DNA of 64,000 nucleotides, taken from contig JAOUHJ010000012.1 in NCBI GenBank assembly GCA_029865225.1, positions 1-64,000 on the forward strand. Direction: 5' to 3'. Position numbers and translations under genes: made by a program. Source of the stretch: Nitrospira sp. GTDB taxonomy: Bacteria > Nitrospirota > Nitrospiria > Nitrospirales > Nitrospiraceae. The notes beneath the pieces are model-generated. The model saw only the letters and a list, made by a program, of their open reading frames with translations, was not told the DNA's origin and did not search any database. Below, in pieces: positions 39,934 to 49,813 of this stretch (its first letter is position 1; each line of letters starts with the position of its first letter).

Positions 39934-40060
39934 GCAGGATGCTGAAAAAGTCCTCCAGCTTCGTTCTCGCGTCGCTCAGAAGCTCAACGTACAGAAATAA
40001 GCACGCTTCCGCTTCTTCGCTCACTGCGGCCTTGCTGGAAGGCCTTTTTGAACATCCTGC
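39934..40060. repeat. 127-bp palindromic intergenic element, copy B
   Basis: Arms gcaggatgctgaaaaagtcctccagc / gctggaaggcctttttgaacatcctgc; resembles reverse complement of 7866-7992. Confidence 0.75.
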
Positions 40061-40080
40061 AGATTATTCTGATTCGAGCA

Positions 40081-40974
40081 TCACCGACGTACTGCGTGAC
40101 CTCCGAAGGCATTCCGGAGAGCCGCCAGCATTTTTTCCGCAAACGATTCTTCTTGCCGCGACCGGAATCTGGTAAACAGCGCGGTCGTCAAGGTTGGAAC
40201 TGGTACGTCCTTTTCGATCGCATCCGCAATCATCCAGCGGCCCTCTCCCGAGTCCTGCACATAGCCTTTCAGGTGTTCCAGCTTGGGATCCTGTTTGAGT
40301 GCCCCTGCTGCCAACTCCAGGAGCCAGGATCGGACGACACTGCCATGCATCCACAGATCCGCGACGCGAGCGAGGTCCAGTTTGTATTCGCTCTTCGCCA
40401 TCAATTCAAACCCTTCCGCATAGCCTTGCATCATGCTGTACTCAATACCGTTGTGGACCATCTTGACATAGTGCCCAGCTCCGACCCCTCCGACGTGAGC
40501 CCAGCCGTTCTCCGGCGCAAGGGTCTTGAAGACCGGTGCAAGCCGTTGGACCACTGATTCCTCGCCACCGACCATGAGGCAGTAGCCGATCGTCAGCCCC
40601 CAGATGCCTCCACTCGTTCCGGCATCCACATAGTGGAGTCCTTGCTTCTTCAGTTCGGCGGCACGACGGACATCGTCATGAAAACGGGTATTCCCCCCAT
40701 CGATGATCGTGTCACCGGGTTTCAACAACGCGGCGACCGCCTGCACTGTTTCTTCCGTTGGTGCGCCGGACGGCACCATGATCCAGACGGCACGCGGGGC
40801 GGTAAGTTTACTCACCAGATCGGCAAGCGACGAAGCACCGACACAGCCATGCCCTTCTGCCTGTTTGATCAGCTCGCTGGAACGATCATACACGACGACC
40901 CGGTGCTGATCGCGCCGCAGACGGATGACCATATTCATGCCCATCTTACCTAGCCCAACAAATCCCAGTTCCAT
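40081..40974 (-). CDS. gnd: 6-phosphogluconate dehydrogenase, decarboxylating
   Basis: MELGFVGLGKMGMNMVIRLRR; DAGTSGGIWGLTIGYCLMVGG; VKMVHNGIEYSMMQGYAEGF. Confidence 0.96.
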   Translation of the reverse strand: MELGFVGLGKMGMNMVIRLRRDQHRVVVYDRSSELIKQAEGHGCVGASSLADLVSKLTAPRAVWIMVPSGAPTEETVQAVAALLKPGDTIIDGGNTRFHDDVRRAAELKKQGLHYVDAGTSGGIWGLTIGYCLMVGGEESVVQRLAPVFKTLAPENGWAHVGGVGAGHYVKMVHNGIEYSMMQGYAEGFELMAKSEYKLDLARVADLWMHGSVVRSWLLELAAGALKQDPKLEHLKGYVQDSGEGRWMIADAIEKDVPVPTLTTALFTRFRSRQEESFAEKMLAALRNAFGGHAVRR

Positions 40975-41111
40975 AAGGACTCCTTGGTATGAAAGACGAT
41001 AATCGAGGATGTCGCGCGTGCCGAGCCTTGTTCGAACAGGCGGATGTCCCTTCCGTTTCCTACAAAGTCAGGCCCTTCCGCAGGGCATGCTGGTTCCCTA
41101 GAGGCTTGCGG

Positions 41112-41924
41112 TCAGTCGATGCGAGCAGGATTTGGGACATCCTTAAAGAGAAGATCGGCAAATTGTCGGCCAAAGTTGAGCTTGTCGGAAAGAGTCGTGG
41201 CTGTGAGGAACTGCCCGGCCAAGTCCGCGAGAGTCGGTTCGCGCGAGAACATGAACCGATGAACGTCCACCGGGGCGACCAGCCAAAACCCTCTCAGACG
41301 AAAGAATGCGCCGATGCAGTCTTCGTAGAATAACGTCAATAGATAGTGGGCTGTTCCAGGTTTCTCTACGAGATCCTGGGCTTTCCCAAGCTGGTGATAG
41401 CATTGCGCCTTCAGGCGAATCTGTTCATTGATAGAAGCCGGGGGCGGCCCTTGCCGAAACTGATGGTGCACTTTTTCGATCAGTTTGGCGCAGACGCCAT
41501 CGTGATCGTAGAGGATGCGACCCTTTCGAAGCAGGGAAGGAAGTCGGAGGGAATAGGCAAGGTCCTCTTCCACGGACTGGTACCCATGGTACCGAATATC
41601 TGCGAGCCGGTCGCCGACGCGGAGAATCTCGTGATGGTCGGCCTCTCCCTTGACGAGGGCAATCACGTCGATATCGCTGTGGGGTGTGACGGACCTTCGC
41701 GCGCCTGATCCAACGAGGATGGCGCCCACCAAATCACCACCCCGTCGGCCTTTCACGTGGCGTAAAACAACCTCCAAGCCATCTTCAAATCCTGGCGGAG
41801 GGGGGAGCTCTGGCTGTTCCGGCGGTTCCGGGACCTCGAGGAGCTCCGCGTTCAGTTCCTCACGAGAGGGAAGACTTGTTGTGGTATCTGTGTTCATGAC
41901 GGTCTCGGGGGTGTTAGCCATCAC
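41112..41924 (-). CDS. Nucleotidyltransferase-fold protein with helical C-terminal domain
   Basis: GSGARRSVTPHSDIDVIALV (GSx10DxD). Confidence 0.8.
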   Translation of the reverse strand: MMANTPETVMNTDTTTSLPSREELNAELLEVPEPPEQPELPPPPGFEDGLEVVLRHVKGRRGGDLVGAILVGSGARRSVTPHSDIDVIALVKGEADHHEILRVGDRLADIRYHGYQSVEEDLAYSLRLPSLLRKGRILYDHDGVCAKLIEKVHHQFRQGPPPASINEQIRLKAQCYHQLGKAQDLVEKPGTAHYLLTLFYEDCIGAFFRLRGFWLVAPVDVHRFMFSREPTLADLAGQFLTATTLSDKLNFGRQFADLLFKDVPNPARID

Positions 41925-42069
41925 GCGTATGAATCAATCCTGTATGCCATCGGGAGATTACCGGTGGCTTTATGGCTGACGCCCAGCCCGATACACGACA
42001 GGGAACCAGCCTGAGACATCGCTCCCAGGCATTCTATGGGGCAAGAAGGAAGGTGTCAACGTTGAACGG

Positions 42070-43101
42070 TCAATGCGTAAGAACTTTGGAAAAGATGGCG
42101 GCGGCTTCGTCGATTTGTTTTCCCACGATATTCAAGTGGGTGACCGCTCTGTACGTGTTTCCACCAAGCGCATTGATGAGCACGCCCTGTTCTTCCAGTG
42201 CGCCCACGAGCTCGGCAGGGGTGCGCCGCGCGTCGATGATGTCAAAAATCACGATGTTCGTTTCCACATGCTGGGGGACGATCTGGATTGCGGGGATTTG
42301 CTGAAGTAAGCGTGCAAGTTTCTTCGCATGTTCATGGTCGGTCTTCAGACGTGGGACATGCCGCTCGAGCGCATAGATCCCAGCGGCAGCCACGATGCCG
42401 GCCTGACGCATGGCGCCGCCGTACATCCGACGGAATCGGCGCGCGCGATCGAGGACCTGTTGGTCGTTCGAGAGCAACAGGGATCCAACCGGGGCTCCGA
42501 GGCCTTTGGATAAACAGAGCGACACGGTTTCAAAGTGCTGCGCATACACCGTCGGTGGCAGTGTCGTCGCAGCGACGGCGTTGAACAGCCGCGCCCCGTC
42601 AAGGTGCATGGGGATTCCGTGCCGGACGGCGATGGCACGGATTCGCTCGATGGTGGAGAGCGGATAAATCGTGCCGCCTCCGGCGTTATGTGTGTTCTCA
42701 AGGCAAATTAAGGCTGTCGTGACGCTGTGGGGATCGTTCGGTCGGATAGCCGCTTCGACCTGCTCCGCAGACATGACGCCGCGCTCACCGTAGATCCAAT
42801 GGAGTTGCACGCCCGCCAACGCACCCGCAGCGCCCTGCTCGTAGCGGACGATGTGACTCTTGCTCTCCACGATAATTTCCTGTCCGGGCTGGGTCTGTGA
42901 TCGGATCGCGAGTTGATTGGCCATCGTCCCGGACGGGACGAAGAGTGCGAAGCGCTTGCCGAGCATATTGGCCGCCATATCCTGAAGACGATTGACGGTC
43001 GGGTCTTCCCCATAGACATCATCGCCGACCTCGGCACGCGCCATGGCTTTCCGCATCTCGTCCGTTGGTTTGGTGACGGTGTCGCTCCGAAGGTCGATCA
43101 T
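42070..43101 (-). CDS. ltaE: Low-specificity L-threonine aldolase
   Basis: [64 protein letters not shown]. Confidence 0.96.
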   Translation of the reverse strand: MIDLRSDTVTKPTDEMRKAMARAEVGDDVYGEDPTVNRLQDMAANMLGKRFALFVPSGTMANQLAIRSQTQPGQEIIVESKSHIVRYEQGAAGALAGVQLHWIYGERGVMSAEQVEAAIRPNDPHSVTTALICLENTHNAGGGTIYPLSTIERIRAIAVRHGIPMHLDGARLFNAVAATTLPPTVYAQHFETVSLCLSKGLGAPVGSLLLSNDQQVLDRARRFRRMYGGAMRQAGIVAAAGIYALERHVPRLKTDHEHAKKLARLLQQIPAIQIVPQHVETNIVIFDIIDARRTPAELVGALEEQGVLINALGGNTYRAVTHLNIVGKQIDEAAAIFSKVLTH

Positions 43102-43192
43102 GCATGCCCCCTCCCGGGAATTCCCCATGGTTTGAGCATTCTAGCAGATATATTACTTACAGGCGAAACGATAACTGATACAGTGCTGAGGC

Positions 43193-44476
43193 ATGGCCGA
43201 ACCTGATCGACCATTTCTGACTCGCTGTGCTGAGTTTCTCGGAGCCGAACGGGAAGAGCTCGTTCCATTGGCCTGGGCGTTCGCCTATTTCTTCTGTCTC
43301 CTCTGTGGCTATTCCATCCTCCGTCCCGTTCGTGACGAAATGGCTATTGAAGGGGGGTTGCACAATCTTCCATGGATGATGTCCGGAACCTTCCTGACCA
43401 TGCTCTGCGTCACACCGCTATTCGGATGGCTCTCGGCGCGATGCTCGCGTTACCGATTGCTGTTGACCGTCTACACGTTCTTTATCACCAATCTCCTGTT
43501 GTTTTATGGGTTCATGACGAGTCAGATGGCTCCGGAGTGGGTGGCTCGGGGATTTTTTATCTGGTTGTCGGTGTTCAATCTGTTCATCGTCTCGGTGTTC
43601 TGGAGTTTTATGGCCGACCTCTTTACCCCCGAGCAGGGGGCGCGATTGTTCGGAGTGATCGCCGCAGGGGGGAGCAGCGGAGCGTTGATCGGTCCGCTCT
43701 TCACAACGGGCCTTACGTTTCTATTCTCGGTTCCGGTGCTGATGCTCGCATCAAGCCTATTTCTCGTCGCCTGTCTCGGCTGTGTCTATTGGTTGGAACG
43801 ATGGGGACGGAGGCAGAGTGCCCACCATCGGGCTCAGCGGGGCGAGCCTCTTCATGGGAGTTTTCTCGCCGGAATTCGTCTGACGTTTTCGTCGCCGTAT
43901 TTACTTGGGATTGGCGGCTATCTGAGTCTTCTCACTATGACAGCCACCTTTCTGTATCTTGAGCAGACTCGATTGGTATCGGAGTATCTCGACCAACCGG
44001 AGGCGCGCACCAGGCTCTTCTCTTCGGTAGATTTCCTGACCAGTCTTCTCACGTGGTTGACCCAGATATTTATCACGCATCGGGTCATCGGTCGGTTCGG
44101 CTTGATTGCACCGTTACTGTTTCTCCCACTCATCAGCTTGGCCGGGTTCGTGGGAATCGCGGTATGGCCGACCCTCGTGCTCTATGTTGTCTTTTCCGTA
44201 GTCCGGCGAGTGGGGGAGTATGCGCTCTCGAAACCAGCACGGGAGGTTCTGTTCACGGTCGTCAACCGTGAAGAAAAATATAAGGCCAAGAACTTCATCG
44301 ATACAGCCATCTCACGCGGCGGCGACGCCTCGACAGCCTGGCTGGTGACTGGCCTGAAAACTCTGGGTGCCACCACGACTCACATCGCCTGGGCATTGGT
44401 TCCCATGATGGGGCTGTGGGCTTGGCTGGCCTCTGTGCTGGCGCGAGAAGAAAAACGCCGGTCGGCATCTACCTGA
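43193..44476 (+). CDS. NTP/NDP exchange (ATP/ADP translocase-like) or MFS membrane transporter
   Basis: LAWAFAYFFCLLCGYSILRPVRDEMAIEGG; many TM segments; ARLFGVIAAGGSSGALIGP; KARNFIDT-like KAKNFIDTAISRGGDA. Confidence 0.75.
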   Translation: MAEPDRPFLTRCAEFLGAEREELVPLAWAFAYFFCLLCGYSILRPVRDEMAIEGGLHNLPWMMSGTFLTMLCVTPLFGWLSARCSRYRLLLTVYTFFITNLLLFYGFMTSQMAPEWVARGFFIWLSVFNLFIVSVFWSFMADLFTPEQGARLFGVIAAGGSSGALIGPLFTTGLTFLFSVPVLMLASSLFLVACLGCVYWLERWGRRQSAHHRAQRGEPLHGSFLAGIRLTFSSPYLLGIGGYLSLLTMTATFLYLEQTRLVSEYLDQPEARTRLFSSVDFLTSLLTWLTQIFITHRVIGRFGLIAPLLFLPLISLAGFVGIAVWPTLVLYVVFSVVRRVGEYALSKPAREVLFTVVNREEKYKAKNFIDTAISRGGDASTAWLVTGLKTLGATTTHIAWALVPMMGLWAWLASVLAREEKRRSAST

Positions 44477-44542
44477 TTTGCTCCGAGTCGTGTATCGGTC
44501 TCGAGGTGAGAACCAAGTCATCACGTGGCGCTATAACTCGCG

Positions 44543-45388
44543 TTAGTCTCGAATCACAAGGGAATCGATCACGTAGGAGCTGGCTCGTCCTGCTCTGGTT
44601 CCTCGCAGCCGCACTTCCGATACATCGCGTACCCATTCGCGAATATTCCAGGTGGTACCCGCCTTCAGCTCCTGCCAGAACCACCAGGTCCCATCGCGCT
44701 TTCGGAACCACAGTTGGATCGAGGTATCCGGCAGTATGCGAATAGATTCCATGTCGAAATACGTGGGAGCGTGATTTTCAGCATCACTGACCCAGACCTT
44801 GATCCACTGGTTGAGATCATGGGAGGACAGGACCCGGGGGGTTCTGGCCCAATCGACATTAGTGCACTTCCATTCGACCAGCCTGCCAAAGCCTCGCCCT
44901 AGGCCGTCTCCGGGATCCGGCAAGGTGTAGCACTCGATTCCAGTTTCCATACTAAGGTGAAAATGAGCGAGACCCATACTATCCAGATTCACATCATGCC
45001 TGGAGCAGTGTTGGCGATAGGTCCAGCAGTCACTATGTTTGGAGGGATCGCACATCTGCAATTGCCCGGAAGGTGCCCGGCCTGTTTTGTGGGCAATGGT
45101 CGACCTGGCCTGGGCGAGGATGTGGCTCAGCGCGCCTTCATCGTCGAAATCTACCACACACTGTTGCTGATTAGTCCCCTCCGGACGTGCCTGCACGACC
45201 TTGGGAGTGGGGCTCTCTCGATCTCGTTCTGCTGCTTGTTCAGGGGTCGCTTGCGTCGGAGCATTCATGGGCTTCAGAGGTTTCAGCTCCGTACAGCCTC
45301 CCAGTGCACCAGCCATGAATATACAGAGCATCACCCAAGGGCCATGCCCAGCCATTCGTGCCTCAAACCACATCGGTCCTCCTCTCAC
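44543..45388 (-). CDS. Hypothetical lipoprotein
   Basis: Lipobox AGALGGC; start uncertain. Confidence 0.6.
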   Translation of the reverse strand: MRGGPMWFEARMAGHGPWVMLCIFMAGALGGCTELKPLKPMNAPTQATPEQAAERDRESPTPKVVQARPEGTNQQQCVVDFDDEGALSHILAQARSTIAHKTGRAPSGQLQMCDPSKHSDCWTYRQHCSRHDVNLDSMGLAHFHLSMETGIECYTLPDPGDGLGRGFGRLVEWKCTNVDWARTPRVLSSHDLNQWIKVWVSDAENHAPTYFDMESIRILPDTSIQLWFRKRDGTWWFWQELKAGTTWNIREWVRDVSEVRLRGTRAGRASSYVIDSLVIRD

Positions 45389-45602
45389 GCGGGTAAGCTG
45401 CGCCTCTATGTACCAAGTACCAACTTCTCAGGCGTGATCCTCAGGCCTGAATTGTTCTCGGCGAAACACAACAGACGATACCCGGTTTACTCGTCAAAAA
45501 AATGCGTGGTATAGTCCCCGACGGGTCGGCATCATTTTCTCAGGGTCTCGGCTTGAATGCAATGAATCCTTAGGACGCAATCGCGCAAAAGCTCTATCTC
45601 CC

Positions 45603-46970
45603 ATGCCGCCAGAAATCCCCAGTAAGCTCTATATCGACAAGCTATTAAAGAATAGCAGAAAAGTGTCGCTGGAGGTGTCTCGTCTTTCTGGTGCGGTTAA
45701 GTCGGCTGCGGTTCATGCCATGGCTGACCGGGTCTTATCGGATCAATCGGTCATTCTCGAGGCCAACGCCAAGGATATTGAAGCCTTAGGAAAGTCTCTC
45801 GACAGCGCTGATGCGAGAAATCGGATGAAGGCTGCGGTCGCTCGAGTGCGTGTGACGGCCGACCATATTAAGGAGATGGCAGATCGACTTCATCTCATCG
45901 CCGATCTACCGGATCCCGTCGGACTCGTGACCTCCAGACAGGAACGTCCTGATGGGCTGCAAGTGTCACGGGTAAGGGTGCCGATCGGGGTCATCGGGGT
46001 GATTTCCGAGCGGAATCCGCTTGTCATGGTGGAATCGATCGCGCTCTGTCTCAAGTCGGGTAACCTGTGCATCTTTCGTGGAGCTGCGGACTGGCGATGG
46101 ACGAATCAGGCGATTGACGTTCGGTTGCAGGACGTGGCGGTAGCGGGTGGCCTGCCACCGGGGGCATGGGTGCTCATCGACCGCGATGAAAAGGAAGTGG
46201 CGCTCGAATTGATGCGAGCGGGAAAAGGTCTGGATGCGATGATCGTGCGAGGCGGACCCGGTTTGCGGAAAACCGCTGCAGAGCAAGCCAAGGTTCCAAT
46301 CCTCTGTGATGACGGCGGGCTCACGCATTTGTATATTGATGAAGACACTGATCTTCCCATGGCGCAGAATCTGGTGATCAATTCAAAAGTGCAACACACG
46401 GGGGCCGCCAACGCGCTCGATACGTTGCTTGTGCAGCAGGTCGTGGGACGACAGTTCTTGCCTCCATTGATCAATCGACTGCTGGACCAATTCAAGATTG
46501 AAGTACGCGCGTGCCCAAAGACGGTCGCGCTGATGGGGCAGATGGCGATGACAGGTCATACGGCCATCGTTCCAGCTACGGACGGTGATTGGCAGACACA
46601 GTTTTCCGGTCCGGTTCTCGCTATTAAAATGGTAGAAGATCTCAGTGAGGCCTTGGAGCACATTGAGGCGCATGGCCCCTGTCTCACCGCCGGGATTGCC
46701 ACCAGTCGCTATGACTCGGCCATGCGGTTTACGCGAGAGGTCAATGCCGGTGCGGTATTAGTGAACGCGTCGACCAGGCTTCATGCCGGCGATGGTTTCG
46801 GGATGGGAACCGATATGGGACTGAGTGTGGGGAAGCTGCATGCCAAAGGTCCTATCGGCTTGGAGCAATTGACCTTCGAGAAGTACGTGGCATTTGGGAT
46901 GGGTCAACTCCGATTGCCGCATCCCGTTCCGGACACCTACTTTGATGCCATCATGCTCAAACGGCCGTGA
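45603..46970 (+). CDS. Divergent ProA (glutamate-5-semialdehyde dehydrogenase)-like protein lacking the catalytic Cys
   Basis: VPIGVIGVISERNPLVMVESIALCLKSGN matches the ProA core; the expected GVCNA site reads GAANA. Confidence 0.88.
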   Translation: MPPEIPSKLYIDKLLKNSRKVSLEVSRLSGAVKSAAVHAMADRVLSDQSVILEANAKDIEALGKSLDSADARNRMKAAVARVRVTADHIKEMADRLHLIADLPDPVGLVTSRQERPDGLQVSRVRVPIGVIGVISERNPLVMVESIALCLKSGNLCIFRGAADWRWTNQAIDVRLQDVAVAGGLPPGAWVLIDRDEKEVALELMRAGKGLDAMIVRGGPGLRKTAAEQAKVPILCDDGGLTHLYIDEDTDLPMAQNLVINSKVQHTGAANALDTLLVQQVVGRQFLPPLINRLLDQFKIEVRACPKTVALMGQMAMTGHTAIVPATDGDWQTQFSGPVLAIKMVEDLSEALEHIEAHGPCLTAGIATSRYDSAMRFTREVNAGAVLVNASTRLHAGDGFGMGTDMGLSVGKLHAKGPIGLEQLTFEKYVAFGMGQLRLPHPVPDTYFDAIMLKRP

Positions 46971-47021
46971 TTCTCGTGAAGTGAGAAACGTGGGGCGTAT
47001 CTCCTAACCCCTCATGGCCCG

Positions 47022-48230
47022 ATGCCGTCAGTCATTAGCCCTATGCTCCGTTCCTCGGACGAGAGACGAACGACGCTTCACGATCACCTTGCCTGGTGGG
47101 GACTTCGGCATTTCACGTCAGATCCCGAATATTTCGCATGGCAGCGACAGCACCTCTCATCCGACGAGCTCGCGCAGCTTGCACGCCTCGCTGAACAAAA
47201 ATGCGAGGGCTCTCGCGCCGATGAGATCGCCTTTTATGATCGCACGGCATCCCCAACGATCTTTCCCGTTCTCTACAGCCAGCGCTATGAATACTATGAG
47301 GAACTTGGGTGCCGGGTCTGTGGGTTGCTTGGCTCGGCGGAGGCCATTCTGGATTTCGGCTGCGGCCCAGGAATTTTGACGACCTTTTACGCTAGGCAGT
47401 TTCCCGATAAGACGTTTGTAGGACTTGATCGTTCGCGTGCCTCGATCGAGCTCGCGCAGCATATGGCCGGTGAACTCGGCGTGGCCAACATTCGCTTCGA
47501 ATGTGTCGATGCTGAGGCGGACGCATTATCAGGATGTTACGATCTGGTGATTGCGACCCATGTGCTGATGCAAGCCGAGCATGATCCAGGGCTTCCCAGC
47601 CTCAGTTGGCAAACGTTCGAGCGCGGACATGATCCACCGCAGCAATCCTCGTTTGAGCAGCGGACGGGGCTTGGAGTCAGGCTTGATCGGGTGTGTGAAG
47701 TCTTACGGCCCCACGGCCGGATGATTGTGAGCGAGAAAACCAGGCAACTGTCCCGGCGTGTGCCTTTTCAACGGGCCTTATCAAGGAGGGGATTCGATCT
47801 GGTGGGACCTCCTGCATTGGTTCACTATCGAACTATCGAAGAAGCAGTAGATGATGGACCCCTTTTTCTTGTGCATCGAGGATTCCAGACATCATCATCT
47901 TGGGATGAAAGACCTGAGCGGGATGATGGTCCCCCGTTTGTTCAGGACATGGCCCACTCCGTGAGCGATCCTGAGAAGCCGTTGTGCGAAAACCATTGGC
48001 CGTCGGCTCAGGGCGTGTGGGAGGAGTTGCAAGATCGTGTCGTCGTGCACGAGACCACTCGGCAAGAACCGGACGGCCGACAAGTGCATGTTGAACGTGG
48101 CACGAGCGGCGACTTCTCCTACCTGTACTGCGCGAATACCTTCGATCAACGGCAAGTCGTGATCGACAAGCGGGCTCGGTCGGCGATGATCGATGCCTAC
48201 TACCAAGAAATCATCCGAGGGCTCCCCTAG
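47022..48230 (+). CDS. Class I SAM-dependent methyltransferase
   Basis: AILDFGCGPGILTTFYARQFPDKTFVGLDRS. Confidence 0.85.
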   Translation: MPSVISPMLRSSDERRTTLHDHLAWWGLRHFTSDPEYFAWQRQHLSSDELAQLARLAEQKCEGSRADEIAFYDRTASPTIFPVLYSQRYEYYEELGCRVCGLLGSAEAILDFGCGPGILTTFYARQFPDKTFVGLDRSRASIELAQHMAGELGVANIRFECVDAEADALSGCYDLVIATHVLMQAEHDPGLPSLSWQTFERGHDPPQQSSFEQRTGLGVRLDRVCEVLRPHGRMIVSEKTRQLSRRVPFQRALSRRGFDLVGPPALVHYRTIEEAVDDGPLFLVHRGFQTSSSWDERPERDDGPPFVQDMAHSVSDPEKPLCENHWPSAQGVWEELQDRVVVHETTRQEPDGRQVHVERGTSGDFSYLYCANTFDQRQVVIDKRARSAMIDAYYQEIIRGLP

Positions 48231-48420
48231 TAATGCTACTTGATTATACTAGCGGGTGCAGACCTCGCTCGCACTAAAATCAAAAAATACCTGATATTCC
48301 CCTTGCAATCGACGATTCCCCTCGCTACCCTGAATTCGCTTTCCAATATTTCGCTGGCCGTAGACACGTGGCGTTCTCGTTCGTGCTCGTTCCGGGCGTG
48401 AGTCGGAAGGAGGAATCACC

Positions 48421-49053
48421 ATGAAAGCGGCGCACATTCTTCTTGCCGCGCTGAGTTTGGTTTTCACCGGGTGTGTCACACCCCCAGAGGTGAAACAAGC
48501 CCTCATCGCCAAAGACCACGCGTACATCGAGAGCCAGCGTTTGATGGAGGGATACCGTGAGCTGGTGCAGCAGGTCACCTCGCGCCATCACCAGTGGTAT
48601 CGGTATGTTCAAACTCGGCTGAAACTCAATCTTGCGCTGCAATGGGCCACGACGAATCCGAAGTTGACTGACGTCGGCGATGCGGATTTAGCCGGCGATG
48701 ATGCGGATCTATTGGGGCCTGAGGTGATCGCGCTGATCAACGACCTTCGGCTCAAGCATCTTCCGGAGCGAAAAGGGCCGACGGGGCAGGTGGTGTTTCA
48801 GGCAGGCACCGCAGATATGAACACGCTCCTACAGAAGCTCCCTGAGTTGATCGGGCGAGTGGAACAGCGTGTCGAGAAAGATTCGGCAGTGTCCTCGACG
48901 ATGGACGTGGCGGCGTTCGATCAATACCGTACGAACGTCGAGGCAGTCCGGCGGATCAACGCTATCATCAAACAATACTTGGATATCGATGTCACCTTAT
49001 CCCGCAATGAAGTGCAATCACTGGCCGAGGCTGTGAGAACGCTGCGTCGCTGA
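48421..49053 (+). CDS. Helical lipoprotein, function unknown
   Basis: SD GGAGGA region upstream; lipobox VFTGC. Confidence 0.75.
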   Translation: MKAAHILLAALSLVFTGCVTPPEVKQALIAKDHAYIESQRLMEGYRELVQQVTSRHHQWYRYVQTRLKLNLALQWATTNPKLTDVGDADLAGDDADLLGPEVIALINDLRLKHLPERKGPTGQVVFQAGTADMNTLLQKLPELIGRVEQRVEKDSAVSSTMDVAAFDQYRTNVEAVRRINAIIKQYLDIDVTLSRNEVQSLAEAVRTLRR

Positions 49054-49088
49054 GGCGGTATGTTCTGTTCGCTGGGGAGGTCAGAAGG

Positions 49089-49799
49089 ATGATGAATCGA
49101 CAAGGTGCAACCTTGGTAATCGGGTTGGTTCTCATGAGCGTGGTGGGCTGCAACTCGATTCACAGTGATGCCGTGCGCGATCTCTTGCACAAGGAAGGCG
49201 CAAAGATCGACGCGGCTCAGACGAACATCGACCTGTTTCAAAAAGAAACGGAAGAGAGGATCAAGTTCTTAGAAAAGGCCCGGAACGATTTGCACGAAGC
49301 CTTCAAGTCGCTGCGGACACACGAGACGAAGCACCAATTCGTCCTCTCGTCCTATCGCAATGTTGCGAGCAAAAAAGGCGAGGCCGCCTATGCTGCGGCC
49401 TATCTCGTCAGTCAGATCTATCTGGCTGATTACCAAGGATTGGAAAAGGCCGTGTGGGATCAATTTGAAGACGATTTCTGCGGTCTGCGCGATGCCGCAA
49501 ATGCCTTGAACGACTCCTGGAAAAAGACGGCGGCGCTCCATGCCCAATTGAGGCGCTATGCTGACAAATCCGCTCTCGCGTCGGTCGACCCTGAGTTTGT
49601 GTCCGCGTTGATCGAACAGGCTCCAGGACAGTCGGATCGTATCATGGAGATTGTCAACCACTCACGAACCGTCAATGATGCGTTAGAAGAAGTCGTGGGC
49701 GCGCGTATCGTGCGCGTGCACGCGTTGCAACGCGCCCAGACGTTGACATCCGACTTGGTGAACCTTCTGGATAACCTGAAGAAAGAAGACGGGCAATAG
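49089..49799 (+). CDS. Coiled-coil lipoprotein, function unknown
   Basis: Lipobox VVGC; helical heptads. Confidence 0.75.
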   Translation: MMNRQGATLVIGLVLMSVVGCNSIHSDAVRDLLHKEGAKIDAAQTNIDLFQKETEERIKFLEKARNDLHEAFKSLRTHETKHQFVLSSYRNVASKKGEAAYAAAYLVSQIYLADYQGLEKAVWDQFEDDFCGLRDAANALNDSWKKTAALHAQLRRYADKSALASVDPEFVSALIEQAPGQSDRIMEIVNHSRTVNDALEEVVGARIVRVHALQRAQTLTSDLVNLLDNLKKEDGQ

Positions 49800-49813
49800 G
49801 AGGAAGCACCACC

